A stretch of DNA of 64,000 bases. Source: Colias croceus (Eukaryota > Arthropoda > Insecta > Lepidoptera > Pieridae). Where the stretch lies: positions 9,238,001 through 9,302,000 of the forward strand of contig NC_059549.1 in NCBI RefSeq assembly GCF_905220415.1, read 5' to 3'. The notes below the pieces were generated by a model. The model worked only from the letters and a program-made list of their open reading frames with translations, did not search any database and was not told where the DNA came from. Positions 25,129 through 38,176 of this stretch are shown here, piece after piece; the first letter of the stretch is position 1, and each line of letters starts with the position of its first letter. The translations under genes were made by a program, and so were the position numbers.

Positions 25129-25319
25129 TCTATAATAATATTATAAAGCTGAAGAGTTTGTTTGTTTGTTTGAACGCGCTTTTTTCAGGAACTACTGGTC
25201 CGATTTAAAAAATTCTTTCGTTGTTAGATAGCCCATTTATCGAGGAAGGTTATAGGCTATCAACACCCTAAGACCAACAGGAGCGGAGCAATGCGGGTGA
25301 AACCGCGCGGCACAGCTAG
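25129..25319 (+). mobile_element. Lep1-type non-autonomous Helitron
   Basis: 191-bp copy of the same family, TC start after A and CTAG end before T. Confidence 0.85.
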
Positions 25320-25881
25320 TGAAAGATAAAATAATCTTCGATGAACAGGTAAATTAATTGTCTCTCTAATCGCAATGTTACAATGAGAAATGAACTAATG
25401 AAAGTATATTCAAAAATATTGTCATCAAATTTATATATTACGTACTGAATACATTTGTAATATGATTACTTTTATAAACGAAATGAGATTCACGAAAATA
25501 ACCAATTTTAAAACTCCTTCCATTTTAAATTATTTATTCCGATTAAATCAATAAAAACATCCAGAAAGTGTTAAAACAATATTAATCCGAAACAACTGAA
25601 TCGAAATAAACCGCGAAATGTTTCAATCGTGATTCACAAACAATAACAATAAATATATTACGAAAAACCTTGCTCCTTGCCTTCTAAAATTACAAAATAC
25701 GAGACTGTAGTTAAGCAAGTGTTGCCTTATAGGGAGTTTTTAGTATCGCATATTATTTTCAACAATTGGAATAAAAAGGAAATGAATATTGACGAGACAC
25801 ACTGAATTTCCGAGAGTTCAATGTGTATAATATTATGTATGTTATTGAATCTACGTAATATTATATGTGTTAAATTGAAAA

Positions 25882-26047
25882 CTAGCTTCCGTCCGCGGCT
25901 TCGCCTGCGTGGTGTTTTTTCGGTCTATGGTCTTTCTCAGGGTCTAAAGATTGTCTGTACCAAATTTCATCAAAATCGGTTGAGAGGTTTAAGTGGGAAA
26001 GCGTAACAGACAGATAGTTACTTTTGCATTTATAATATTAGTAGGGA
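25882..26047 (-). mobile_element. Helitron, 'TCCCTACTAATATTATAAA' family
   Basis: 166-bp minus-strand copy, CTAG at 25882 and the TC end at 26046-26047. Contains a short acagacagatag microsatellite-like tract. Confidence 0.78.
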
Positions 26048-27139
26048 TAGATTTTTTGCAGGTTGTTCGTTACAATGCTACTAAGTGATTTTACTATCAT
26101 TTCTAACAATTGCGTGAATTCGAGAAATTCAATCATTCGAGAAAAACTACACTTACGAATCCTCTAAAGGCCTTTTTCCATTCAAATGTTTGCATATACC
26201 AATTACTTAATAAAGTGTATGAAATTACTTTATTAAGTACAATTATCAACAAAGTACATGCAGTACCCATCCATACACAGCTAATAATTCTACATAGGAT
26301 GACTAACACTTCCTAACTTTCTAAATAAACCCTCAGACCTAGTTGCCTGATTTCACACTTAAGCGATTTCGTATTAAATGCACATTTACTAGTCGCATAT
26401 ATCTACAAATGACGGTTTGCTTTAAATTTATTGTACCATTCGTTCGCATTGTAACTGCCGATTCTAAGAAACTTTCCTATCGTATTTCATCTTTGTATAT
26501 GAATGCTATGGAAATAAGCTCACCTTCTTAGTGGTTAGTTTAGGAATTTACCTGATTCTATGACTATACTAGCCACACAATTTACATCCTATAAGAGAAA
26601 GCTAAAAATATATCAGAGGGAAGAAAAATAGTAAAAATAAGCAAGACGGTGTTGAAATATCCTTTCCAACGAAGAGTGTTATTGGTCCTGCATCATAACT
26701 ATGGTTGTTTTAGATCTTCCATCGCTAAAGACTTATTCCGTAATTAAAAGCTACAGTATCAAAATGCTATCTTGTTAGCTTACTAAAACTGCTCCTCATT
26801 TTAAAATTCTGCATATAAAACAAACTTTTTTCAATATTTACAACTCTCTTCAATAATAGTTATTACATAATAATCGTCATAAATAATCGAATGTATTACG
26901 ACGCCTACTTCAAAAGTATTAATCATGCTCAGTGTCAACTTAATTACCTTAATTTTCTCGTAATTATTAAGTCGTTTGACATTCACCCAATCACTCGTCA
27001 TGTTCTTTAATTTTTCTATATAATAGAGCTGTTCAAATTACCTTTCGTATAAATAAAATGTTGTGTCATATCATGGTTATAATGTTTAGAAAATATAATT
27101 ACAAACTGCTGTAGCAACTGTAGATTTATTTGTAAACAA

Positions 27140-27262
27140 ACGCGACTATGCAACTACAAATACTGGTAAATGTTAAAAATACTTATATGTAATGACGATT
27201 TGAAAGTGCTTCTAAATAGAAGTCTAATTGAATAAATGAATGTTTGAGTTTGAGTTTAATGT
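27140..27262 (+). repeat. SINE/LINE-tail repeat, copy 2
   Basis: Shares atgacgatttgaaagtgctt and the end tgaataaatgaatgtttgag followed by ttgagtt units with the other copies. Confidence 0.55.
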
Positions 27263-27553
27263 TGTTTTTTTTATTTTAGAAGGTTGTATAAATGTATCTA
27301 ATAAGTAATATCTCATTCCTACAAACATTTTTGAAATAAAACAAATCACTAGCCACTGAATCCAGTTTAATTTAACAACAGAAAAACTATCAACTACATT
27401 TCGCATTTTCCCTAAATTAAAGGTTTTTTGCATCCATACATTAATTACTGTACTTCATTTCAACAATTCACGTAAACTACGTACCCATATGAAAAAAATC
27501 AGTTAGTATCAACAACCAACACATTTAAAAATTAAAATATAAATTATTATACC

Positions 27554-28150
27554 ATGAAATTGTCTGCATGCAAGCAGCGTGGCTACTGCATCATTAAGTG
27601 GCTATCAATTGGAGATCTATTGAAATTAGTCGGCGAACGTTCTCAATATATTATTGTAGAGGCGATACATCAAAAGCTTTCACGCCGAAGCGTTGGTAAA
27701 TGGGTAATTTTAATTATATTTATGGTTAGTAAAAATGTGCTTGTACATAAATAAAAAATATCTTCTTTTGCACTATTTTAGCATATTTGTATTCTTTGCA
27801 ATCGTATTTTTGAACAATATAAATAAGTATTTTATAAACATTTATGTTAAGCTTATAAGCTTTAGTATATTTGATTGCAAGTTGTTAAATATGAATTTAT
27901 ACTAATCAAGTTTTTCTTTTGTTTATAGGTAAATATCCATTGCCGATTGGTAATGATAAAATTGGAAGAATAACACCATACTGACAAGTAATGTATGACG
28001 AATTAAGTATTCCTGTTCCTTGTGACTATAGGAAATAGATACATGCCTATATTATCGTCTAGCACTGGACCAGAATGCTTTTCACACCTGTAAAAGATTT
28101 TCTTAACAAGCAAGTTAAAGCTTCTGAATCTTCCGGAGCCTATAATTAAG
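27554..28150 (+). pseudogene. possible decayed split coding region, unidentified
   Basis: An ATG frame at 27554 (MKLSACKQRGYCIIKWL, EAIHQKLSRRSVG) meets a gtaaat donor-like site at about 27697. A tttatag acceptor-like site at 27928 resumes in phase with KYPLPIGNDKIGRITPY, then an in-frame TGA. The same frame stays protein-like beyond (QVMYDELSIPVPCDYRK, then TPVKDFLNKQVKASESSGAY) with further stops. I do not recognise the protein. It could be a dead gene, a retro-fragment of a transposase, or chance. Confidence 0.25.
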
Positions 28151-28159
28151 CATCATTGG

Positions 28160-29690
28160 TTTTGAACCAAACCATTTCTAGTTTGTTTTATGCTACATTT
28201 TCTCTTATAATAATGACGTAATCTCCTGAACACTGAAACAAGATCGAATATTACTACTAGTTGTTTCTTAGTAACTTTACTTTCATTGTATTTGACTTTA
28301 TTTATTAAAATACTCCGTAATATATTTAAACCACAATTTAAACTAATTGCTACTGTAAATTAAATATTCTTCAATGAATCGAGCCTTTCTATTTGTTATG
28401 TAAAATGTAGATATTTTATATCTACGATTTATTTCGAAATTATCTATTTAAACGCAATTTATGTAGTGTGTTTTTAATGTATTTTTAGTTGGAATGTCAC
28501 AGTTTCGGATTGCAGTTTCTTGTTTACATTAATATTTTATAGTTAAATACCGATTTCAATTGATTTTATCGCTAAGATTTATGTGTATTATAAAAGTCAA
28601 TTGTTTACAGAATATTTCTTATGCTAAATTTAACTGTAAAGCATAAAATTTATTATTTACACAACGTTTTCTACCATATCTAAATTCTATATTAACTAGC
28701 CGTCTGAATCTCAAGGGTTCATTCAGATAATAATTTTTAAATGCAACAAAATATATACAGTTATTTAGAATAAATACGTCGCAAAAGCAATACTTTTATA
28801 TTATGATAAGCAGAAATATTCACAACAATATACAAAAAAATATATAGAATATATATTCTGTGGTTAAAGTTTAACCTAAATCCCAGTCCAAAATGGAGCA
28901 ATTTGTATGACACATTATAACCTGAAAATAATTACAAGTAGCCCGAAGCTAGTATACAAATATAATATCAACACACCATAAAATTCCATAACGCGTGGCA
29001 TCCGCCATTAATCCCATCAAACAGCTATCATTGATTGATCTACAAACCGGTAATGTGTCAAAGTATTCCGCCATTTTCATTAAATCGATTTACGTAACTG
29101 GATCAGATTACGCGCTAAATATTTATGAAGGCTCTATCGATACAGCTTTGATTTACAGCCGACGTGTGCGCACCTGCCTGCTAGTGTTGGTTTACTTTTC
29201 ATTCATTGCAAATATATAGAATTTTCATCTAAAAAGATCAGTTTTTTCTGGTATTATTTATGAAATTTAAGGGCTTGCTCGTAAGGTTGTGTTCATATTT
29301 GTACAAATTGTTGTAACACATTACCTACGGACCTACCACAGATAAAATTAATAAGGTGTATTGTTAACATAACGAGCATTTTAAATAACATAAAAAAATT
29401 TAAATCTGAAAAATCTAATTTCCACCTTATAATAAAATTGTCATACACCTAGCAATTCAAAGGATAAAGTTAGCTTATGTTCATTTATTTTTATTTTATT
29501 TAATTTTGTTAATCCAACAGCTTTACAATATATGTGATAAGATTTTACTATTTTATTGATTAATTGAACAAATTGCCAATAAGGATTACAACATATTATT
29601 CTTAAGAATAGATCATAAACTAGAGAGGTATACAATAATATTAATAAAAAAAACATAAAAATAACTACAATAGAATAATACTTAGTTACT
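28160..29690. other. no gene seen
   Basis: AT-rich; the frame at 28995 has no recognisable motif. Confidence 0.45.
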
Positions 29691-29693
29691 TAA

Positions 29694-29800
29694 TGTGTGT
29701 GAGCGTATGTGTGTGCATATGAGTGTTTGTGTGTGTGTGTTTTTTTGTGTGTGTATGTGTGTGCGTGCGTGTAGGTGTGTGTGTGTGTGCTAGTGCTTGT
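29694..29800 (+). repeat. imperfect (TG)n microsatellite
   Basis: About 100 bp of GT repeats broken by a, c and a T run. Confidence 0.9.
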
Positions 29801-30559
29801 TTAAATAACCATTTATTTTAGATATTTCATTAGCAATTAGCATGTATGTTATTTTGTAACATACAAACTACAAAGTTATCCTAACAATCGAATTCAAAAT
29901 ATTATTTCCTTTCATATGTCTCTATCTAAATTTCTCAACAACATTAAACTATTTTCCAGCAATATCTATAAAAGCACGTTCATTTAACACGTCCGATCCC
30001 ACAGTCGTATCGTAACCGAAACTGTCGTTGCGATAAAATCGTCACGATGTGTCACCGTGAAGGGGTTTCACAACAGATCGTGCGGGTTCGCGGATCGTCG
30101 TCACGATCACGTCACGATACCAATCTGGTGACGGAGCTCTTCATTTTACCGTTTTGACAGTGTACTGTGTTATTCCAAAAATGTATAGATTTGCTACTGA
30201 TATACTGAATAATTTATAACGTAGTTAGAGACTTTCAATTCCAATTTAAGTAATGCAATGGTGAGCGCGTGAGGGAGAGAGGAAAGAAGCTATCCTATCT
30301 TTAGTTGAAAGAAATATATGTATACAGAAAAAAGGCTTGATTTGAACACATTTCTTAGTTATATAAACGGAAACTTTATGCAAACAGGATAAATTTCACA
30401 AAACAGCATTCAGTAACAATAAGCTTCAGTTTTATAATATAAATATAAAATTAAAGTGAATTATTTCGGGTCTATCTATACCTTATTTACGCATTCTCAC
30501 CATAGAATATATACTTACAATATTACGGCTCATCTTCTCACACATACAGTGTGGTGTAA

Positions 30560-30765
30560 GGCTGGTTGCAGAGCTTGACCGACCGTCAGTGCGTACCGTC
30601 GGTCCTGACGATACGCATCAACAATTGTATGACTATGACACTAATGCGCATGACAATACGCGTGCGTATGGTCGGTCTAGCTATGAAAGGTTTTATGAAT
30701 TTCCATACATATGACAAGCGCGACTGACGTACGCACTGACGGTCGGTCAAGCTCTGCAACCAGCC
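30560..30765. mobile_element. MITE with TAA target duplication
   Basis: 206 bp flanked by TAA (30557-30559, 30766-30768). Terminal inverted repeats of about 37 bp begin ggctggttgcagagcttgac. No coding frame. The TAA duplication suggests PIF/Harbinger mobilisation. Confidence 0.82.
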
Positions 30766-31495
30766 TAACATATTATACCGTTGATTTGTATTACAAAGCC
30801 AAATTGTCGATGTAAGTTTCATATAATACGTGCCGTGCAAGTGTATCAATATAATGAGTCTAATTTCACTTATTGCATTACACAGTTCATATACTACTTA
30901 GAAGAAATAGGTCATGTTTTTTCAGTATTGTCTAAAATTTCCCTATTTCACAAAACATTTAAATAAACCGCAGGAGATTACCATGATGTCTTATAGCAGT
31001 ATTGTTTCCAGTTTGAGAAAGTGATGGCGCTAGACGACATATATAGCGCTTTCATTTTTCCACATTGGTAATAATACTGCTTTATTTATTTATTAAAGAA
31101 TTTCCAACAAAGGACACACATTAATTATATTCTATATAGATTAATTAAAACATCATGGCACGGGGATATGTCTAGTGTGATATTTGAAAAGTGAAAAGCT
31201 ACTTAATAGCTTTTGTTTTCTTCATAATAAAATCTACATTAAACACCAGCAATTGCAGCAAGAATAATTGGTCAAATACAATGTAAAAGTTATTACATTA
31301 ATCCAAAGGTAGCCGTGCTCGAGTTGTAATAAATATAACAAAAGCAAAAGTCAATTTCTCGCCATGGGATCGTTAAAACGTGGTCACGACCAAAATCTTG
31401 CAGTCGGATTTACGATAGCTGCACCTACAGTTATTAGCTATGTTTTACGCTTTAGAATTACGTTTGGTGTGGGAAAAATTTATTATTATAATTGA

Positions 31496-31669
31496 CTAGC
31501 TCTGCCCTGCGGTTTTACCCGCATTGATTCGCTCCTGTTGGTCTTAGCGTGATTATTATATAGCCTTCCTCGATAAACGGGTTAACACTGAAACAATTTT
31601 TCAAATCGAACCAGTACTGAGATTAGCGCTTTCCAACAAATAAACTCTTCAGCTTTATAACATTAAGAG
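31496..31669 (-). mobile_element. Lep1-type Helitron interrupted near its 5' end
   Basis: Minus-strand copy with CTAG complement at 31496-31499 and body ending near agctttataacatta at about 31665. Its last few bases run straight into the inverted-repeat element at 31670. Confidence 0.75.
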
Positions 31670-31884
31670 TATAGTGCTGATTTACACAGGGTCAGTAGAC
31701 AAGTCAGTCACAAGTCAGTCGCGGCGCCGAATTTCGGCGCCGCGACTGACTTTAACTGTTTACATAGACTTCAAGCCTCTGTACTGACTTCAAATCTGTT
31801 TACACAGGGTTTTTTTTCGGGTCAGCACTGATTTGCCTCGAATTTGTAAATGAAAAAACTGACCCTGTGTAAATCAGCACTATA
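31670..31884. mobile_element. TIR element inserted at a Lep1 end
   Basis: About 214 bp with ends tatagtgctgatttacacag and its complement (ctgtgtaaatcagcactata). It holds a further internal GC-rich palindrome at about 31711-31747 (gtcgcggcgccgaatttcgg region). Probably TA-flanked. Confidence 0.78.
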
Positions 31885-32039
31885 AGATAAGATGATCGAA
31901 CTGGGGCAAAAACAGAGTCAAAACTTGATGATTGTTTAGATGTGATATCACTTCGCCGTCGAGAGGTCTTGATAAATTGATATCTTCTTATTATAACACT
32001 TGTATCAATTAAGGGGCACATTGTTACATAGTAAACGAT

Positions 32040-33575
32040 ACTCATGTACTACTACTCATCGCTCTACGAAAAATAAATTGCACTAATTAATAAACAACGA
32101 ATAATCTTGAATTAGACCAAACATCCACTCTAAATTTCATAAACTAAATTATATCCCACACAAGTACATTGCATATTACTTACCGTACTATGTAAACACG
32201 AATAACCTTTATTATTAATTCTATAAATTAGCTTGCGAAACAAAGATAATAAGTATCTGTGGTGTTTATCTGGATCGTAGTAGACCTTAGTAGTCTGGTG
32301 ACAGAATACAAATGTCGCTTCATAATTCTAACAAATATCACGTAGCAAGTGAGGTAAACAATAGAATTGTTTTATTCAATTACATGCTGTTTTATTATAT
32401 CTAGCCTTCCGTATTTAAGCGAGTAATATTGTAATCATAATGGTTTAACCCATTGAGCCCCAAGTGGCCCGATCGGCCCACGACAGATGTTCTATTGTGT
32501 CTGTGATTCCGGGGCTTGAGTTATTAAAAACGTTATTTTTGGCGAAATGGCACCGTTAAGAATTGAATCCGTGCAGAAATTGTATAGTAATATAATAAAA
32601 ACATATTTTATTGACCATAAACACACCATACAGATACAAAAAAATGTATAATGTAAGTATGCATTTTAATGAATGATATTAGTATTCACGGTTACAAAAG
32701 ATTTAAAAAAAAGTATGATTTAGGTATATCTGAGCAAATAAATCGCCAATATTTTATAGATTTTAGATAGATGTATTAAGATAGAGAGAAGAGAAGTTCA
32801 GTGTAATTTAAATTTCTATTGATAGAGTGGCTCAATGCAGGCTTTCGTTACAATCATAGTTCTTACAAAATCGCTGGTAAATCTGCCACAATTAGAATAT
32901 AATACGAAGTCACAATGGCAATAGAATATAGATTGCCGTAAATAGCACTTGACACGGATCTCGCTTCGAAATCTCACGTAAGATCTGATAAGTTGGCCCT
33001 TTACTTGCTGACGTGATGTGCATTGTTATATACATACTGCAGTTAATCAGCCATGGGATAATGAATAAGACTGTGGAGTATTTTCTTGAAATATGAAATA
33101 TAATGTGTAAGGTTTTAATAGAGTCGTTGAAGCATCGTTGAAGTTAGTAAAGGTTGCGTTGACAAGAGATAAGAAACAAAGATTTTATGAGCGCTGTACG
33201 TTTATTATCATTACTAAAATGTCCCTATTTTTGCGAAGTTGTCAAAAATAAGGCTTTTTGAAGGTTTAATGATACCTCCTATTGGATAAGCGACAATGTT
33301 GTATGCAGCACCTAAAACCTTTTCATTGTAGCCTAACTTTATTTAAAGTAGTAACGAAAACCATATTATTTACAATGTTTCTTTTCCGTAGGTACCACTT
33401 TGTAGAAGACATGGAATATTCAAGGAATATTTTGTGAGTGATCGCTTAAATGATAAAATAACTAATCAAATTAATGCTCTGGATCTGGAAGCTAAAATTA
33501 ATTAATTTAACAAAACATAAAAACCAAAACGATTATCATCTAAAAATTATTAAAATCTAATGCATATACATGCTG
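32040..33575. other. no gene seen
   Basis: AT-rich, no supported frame. Confidence 0.45.
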
Positions 33576-33581
33576 ACAATA

Positions 33582-34305
33582 GGCATGACGAAAGATTTTG
33601 AAATCCTCTTCCATAATGTGTGTATACGTTTACTATACAAGAAAAACCCTATATTTCGGTAATATACCTAAATTTAACGAAGATAAAAGCCATTTTTCAA
33701 AAAATATTTATTAACTGTGCCAAAACAGCTCGCAGGTGTCATGGCGTAGGCATGACGTCACTCTTTAGTAAATACGTAATTATTTGTACGCATTGCGAAG
33801 AAAATTAAAAAAATATTTATTGAATATGAGTTATAGAAACGAATTTCAAAGTTTATAAGTGGTGTGCAGTATTGCAGTGTGAATCCACATTTAAATAATG
33901 CTCAAAAATGTGTTAGTAATTATTTCAAGTGAGAAAATAATAAGAAATGATTGTATAAAGTTGGCGCGGAGAACCCCGAAACCACGTATTCGTGAATTCG
34001 CAATTATAATTCTGTTCTGAGTCGATAAAGCATACGTGAAACAATAGAAAATAAATAAAAATGCGTATTTTCAACATATTATTCATAACAACAAAATACA
34101 TCTGACGTGAGTTGTTTACTTAAGCGTGACGTCACGCGTGTTTTAGTCAAAATGGCCAACTGCAGAATTTCAATGTTTTATTTTATTGATAATCTCATTA
34201 ATCTTAATGTTTTTAAGATTTTTAAGTCACTATATTTAATTTATTTATTATACATTTTCCCTTAAAAACATTAAAACGATCATTTATGGATACTGTCGTC
34301 ATGCC
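33582..34305. mobile_element. TA-flanked TIR element with THAP-like remnant
   Basis: Ends ggcatgacga (33582-33591) and tcgtcatgcc (34296-34305), both bordered by TA. The interior near 33857-34000 on the plus strand reads like a decayed THAP zinc-finger gene (KWCAVLQCESTFK, later WLYKVGAENPET-like) with several stops. The terminal repeats are short, so the boundaries are tentative. Confidence 0.45.
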
Positions 34306-34654
34306 TATACTTCCGCTGCTTTCAAATTTTGAATTTAACAAAGTATTTTTTTTTAATAAATATCTTTTACCACACCTACAATCTAAAAGAAAGAAATATC
34401 TGAATATTTATTAAAACGTTTCGATCTGAATCCTATTAAGATGCAGTTAAAACACAATTAAAATTTAGCATTCTCCATCAAAAAACTAAATTCAGCATAC
34501 TTTATTTATAAACTCAATTCCAATAGAATAAAAACATCTACACAACAAAAAAGTCTCGAAAAAACATCGACAGAACGACAAAAAGCTACCGAAAACATAC
34601 CAGTGTGCAGTGTTATGACGTAATAATTAGGCCAAAAAAATTCTCAGGCCAATA

Positions 34655-34913
34655 GGCGGGTTCACACAGAGCGAGCAGCCTCGCGAAGCAATTGCTGCAC
34701 GAAGCTCGCATTTTTCATACACGGCACGATCTTATTCTAAACGAACCTTTTGTTTTTTTTTAGAAACCAAATGGTTGATAAACATTTTAAATATACTATA
34801 CTTATATGTATAGACTAAGAGCAAACATCGATGACACACAAATATTTGCCCTGGGTGGGAATCGAACCTACGACCTGTCCTTCGCGAGGCTGCTCGCTCT
34901 GTATGGACCCACC
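34655..34913. repeat. inverted-arm SINE-like element
   Basis: The ends form imperfect inverted repeats of about 33 bp (34655-34688 and 34881-34913; cores gagcgagcagcctcgcgaag and its complement). The right arm continues on the minus strand into a B box (complement of gggaatcgaacc at 34857-34868) and a body beginning like the SINE at 1421 (gggcaaatatttgtgtg). A SINE on the minus strand with an inverted copy of its head at the other end fits. Confidence 0.6.
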
Positions 34914-35377
34914 TTATGACTAATATTGTAACAAATTGTATACGCTAATTGACTAATTAAGTTCACACTCAACTATTAACAAGTTGGTACAAAGCTTATG
35001 TTATAAGCCAGTTTAAATTTACAGCTATTTTTTGCATTAATTATTTTAATTGGGCGTTATGCTTTGTTACTTTTGATGGCTTTGTGAAAATATTTATATT
35101 AAGATATAGGTATATAAATTAAATAATTTCTAAATTGGTAAGCAAAATATGCGAATAAACCGTTATTTAAAGTCCAATTTTTTGCCATTCTTTGATAAGA
35201 AAAAAGTAATTATAATAAAAATCCACCTCATATTATGTTGTTGATAAAATTCTTATTTGATATTCTTTCTTAATCTTAGTAGATACGTTTAAACTGATAT
35301 ACTCGTAGATACAGCAAAAATATCGATAGATCAATCATCAAAAGCTCCCTTGTACAAATTGAAATTCATAAAACTAA

Positions 35378-35568
35378 TCTAGGTATACTTACCGATATTA
35401 TAAAGCTGAAGAGTTTGTTTGTTTGAACTCGCTAATCTCAGGAACTAATGGTCCGATTTGAAAAATTCTTTCAGTTAGATAGCCCATTTATCGAGGAAGG
35501 CTATAATATCATTACGCTAAGACCAACAAGAGCGAAGCAATACGGGTGAAACCGCGGGGCACAGCTAG
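35378..35568 (+). mobile_element. Lep1-type non-autonomous Helitron
   Basis: 191-bp copy of the same family. The 5' end is diverged (tctaggtatacttaccgata) but the body and the CTAG end before T are typical. Confidence 0.8.
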
Positions 35569-35569
35569 T

Positions 35570-38170
35570 ACATAATATGACGATTAATCAATTGTATTAC
35601 CAGTATACTTTTAATATTAGTTGAAAAAAATTATCGAATTCAGATCTACGGTTACTAGGTGACCGTAACCATGACCGTGACTCAGCGTCTGTCTCAGACA
35701 TTTGGCTAACGGCAAACAATCACGCACTAGTTTTTATATATTTACAAAAAATATAATAATATACTAGAATAATTAAAATGTTGATACATCTGTTTTAGTT
35801 GTTGTTTTTTTTTATTCGATATATTTCACTTATATATAAATCTTTATCAAAAAACTCGGTATATTATTCTACAAAATTTTCATAATTTTTATTAATACAA
35901 ATAAAGCTATAAAAATTAAACAGTAATATGTAACTATTATAATACAAAGTTTATTAAAAGTCTGTATATAGTACCTGGCTATTTATTCAATAAATATTTT
36001 AGTACATATTCACAAACGGCACACTATAATAATAACTTAAATTACAATACAATAAAGATATAAACATGCTACATTCAGAGCTCATTCCTTAAAAGTCGGA
36101 TCTGCGTATCGATTTATAAACGACGTCAATTACGTATTATGTCTTCATTTATGCGAATGAATGCCCAAAATACCAAATTAACCTCCAATAAATACTAATG
36201 ACCTGTAATAAAACGCCTTGAAACAAAATTGCTAAAGGGCTTCAATTACGAAAACTACTGAACCTATATTGATTAAACGCTTCGTGTGATATCAAAGTGG
36301 CGTTAACTCCGCAAGATTTTAAGATATCTTTCAAAATGTGCCTTTCCAATTCTTTCAAATTGTTGCCTAATAGAGTACTAGGGGATGACGTCAATTTTGA
36401 ACTATCTCCTGAAGAAAAGTTTATCAAAATCGTTTTCGCAGCTTAACCGTAAAATCGCAATACACTATTTCGAATTTATAATATAAGTATGTACTAATAT
36501 AAAAAAAAATTACCAGCCCATACTACTTTACGTAAATCACACATTTACATAATATCCATTCATCGTTTATAAAAAGCGAATAATTTCACGAATCGAACTC
36601 AAATTAGCGGTTTATATAAAATATATAAAGGTCACGAATGGAAAGCTTGTACGTTATGTAAAACTTTGTTTACAAGTACACTGTAATGGTAGTGATGGTA
36701 ATAAATCATGCGACTGATTGAATATCTATAGGAATTAAAATATTTGCTCGTAAGTACACGGTTTTGCAACGGCTAGATCGATTTGGGTATTGTTTTAAAG
36801 TTTATGGCATTATTCATGAGGTTTTAAGAACAATTAACTGCTCCTATCTTTGTGAAAAAGAGCCACGTATTTCTTTTTTACTTGCAAACCTTACTAGTAG
36901 AAATAATAATACAAAATAATCAATGAATTGAATGAATGTACACGGGGAAAATCGATCATATAAAATGGATGGCCTACAATCTAGAATTCAACTATGTGAA
37001 AAAACTAGCAGTTACCCTTGACTTGGACTTGGTTGAGAAATGGACTGACCAACTAGGCGAAGTTTTATATGAATACATTTGTGACATAATTTTAATGTAT
37101 GTATCCATAGGCTGTATGAAAACTATCTGTAATATTCCGACAGCCTACAGAAGAGAATAGTAAAAAGCAAGGAAGAACTACCTATTTCAATAAAGGAAGT
37201 AAATTATGACTTTTGATTCTAAGACTCCCAAAATGAAATCAATTGATTTGTCGATGTAAGAAGCTTTCAACGACATATTAAACAGAACGTCATCAGTGTA
37301 CCAAAAAACGTCTAAATTAATTTCCTTAAGAATTCCCATTCGTCTTCAGCCAGTAACTTTCCTTTACAAAAAGCTCAAGGCACAAACGTGTCGGCCAATT
37401 TCGAGTGTCTTTTATGAATCATGTACAATGAAAGACCATGTCCCAGCTCACGAAAATTCGTGTTTAATTACAGACACTTGATTTATGGCTCTTTTAATTT
37501 GAGACAGTTGATTTAAGATCCTCAAATACCTTTCAAGTTGGAAATTGTTTGTGAAAGGAATTATGCTTATTAGCTGTAATGACAGCAAGAAATTTGACAG
37601 CTCTAAAACCAGATGACTTATTTAGTAAGAAGTTAATAAATGTTGAAGCTGAAAGGAGAATGGCGAAACTGGGCCTAACTGTTACAGAAATCATAAAATA
37701 TTTAAAATTCATTATATTATTTTTAGTAATTCTTGGTAAAATATTTACTCCTGATTCTATGGGAAAACAAATCTTTGAAAAAAAAGATAATGTGTTCACT
37801 ACCGGCATTGTTATTTAGATTTCTATGACTACCGGTCTTATCAAGCAGAGATTGTCAGTGTTGTCAGGAGTAAAAAAGTCTGTGAAAAAAGTCGAATATA
37901 TCGATTAATACGAATGAATGTCTATATTTTATTTTTAATTTTATTGAATTCAAATGCTTTATAAATCAGAAGCAAAACTTAACTTATTTTTAACACATAT
38001 CTTAATTTATTTAGATCATTCTATAAAATATAAACATGTTTTACTTAATCAATAATAATTATAACATTTTTATTTAGGTAGCTGGCCATTAATAAAATGT
38101 CAAATTATTAATCATAATTGTGTCAGTTATGAGTGATTTGTTTATGTTTGTTGTTTGACATTTGAGTGAA
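35570..38170. other. no gene supported
   Basis: AT-rich. Three short frames (36936-37160, 37296-37481, 37579-37818) have some non-AT codon content but share no motif with any family I know, and no splice pattern joins them. Confidence 0.4.
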
Positions 38171-38176
38171 GTTTTA

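Noticed and set aside
36936..37818. Three short frames as exons of a gene
   Set aside because: No splice pattern joins them in phase, no family resemblance, and codon use is not distinct from the background.
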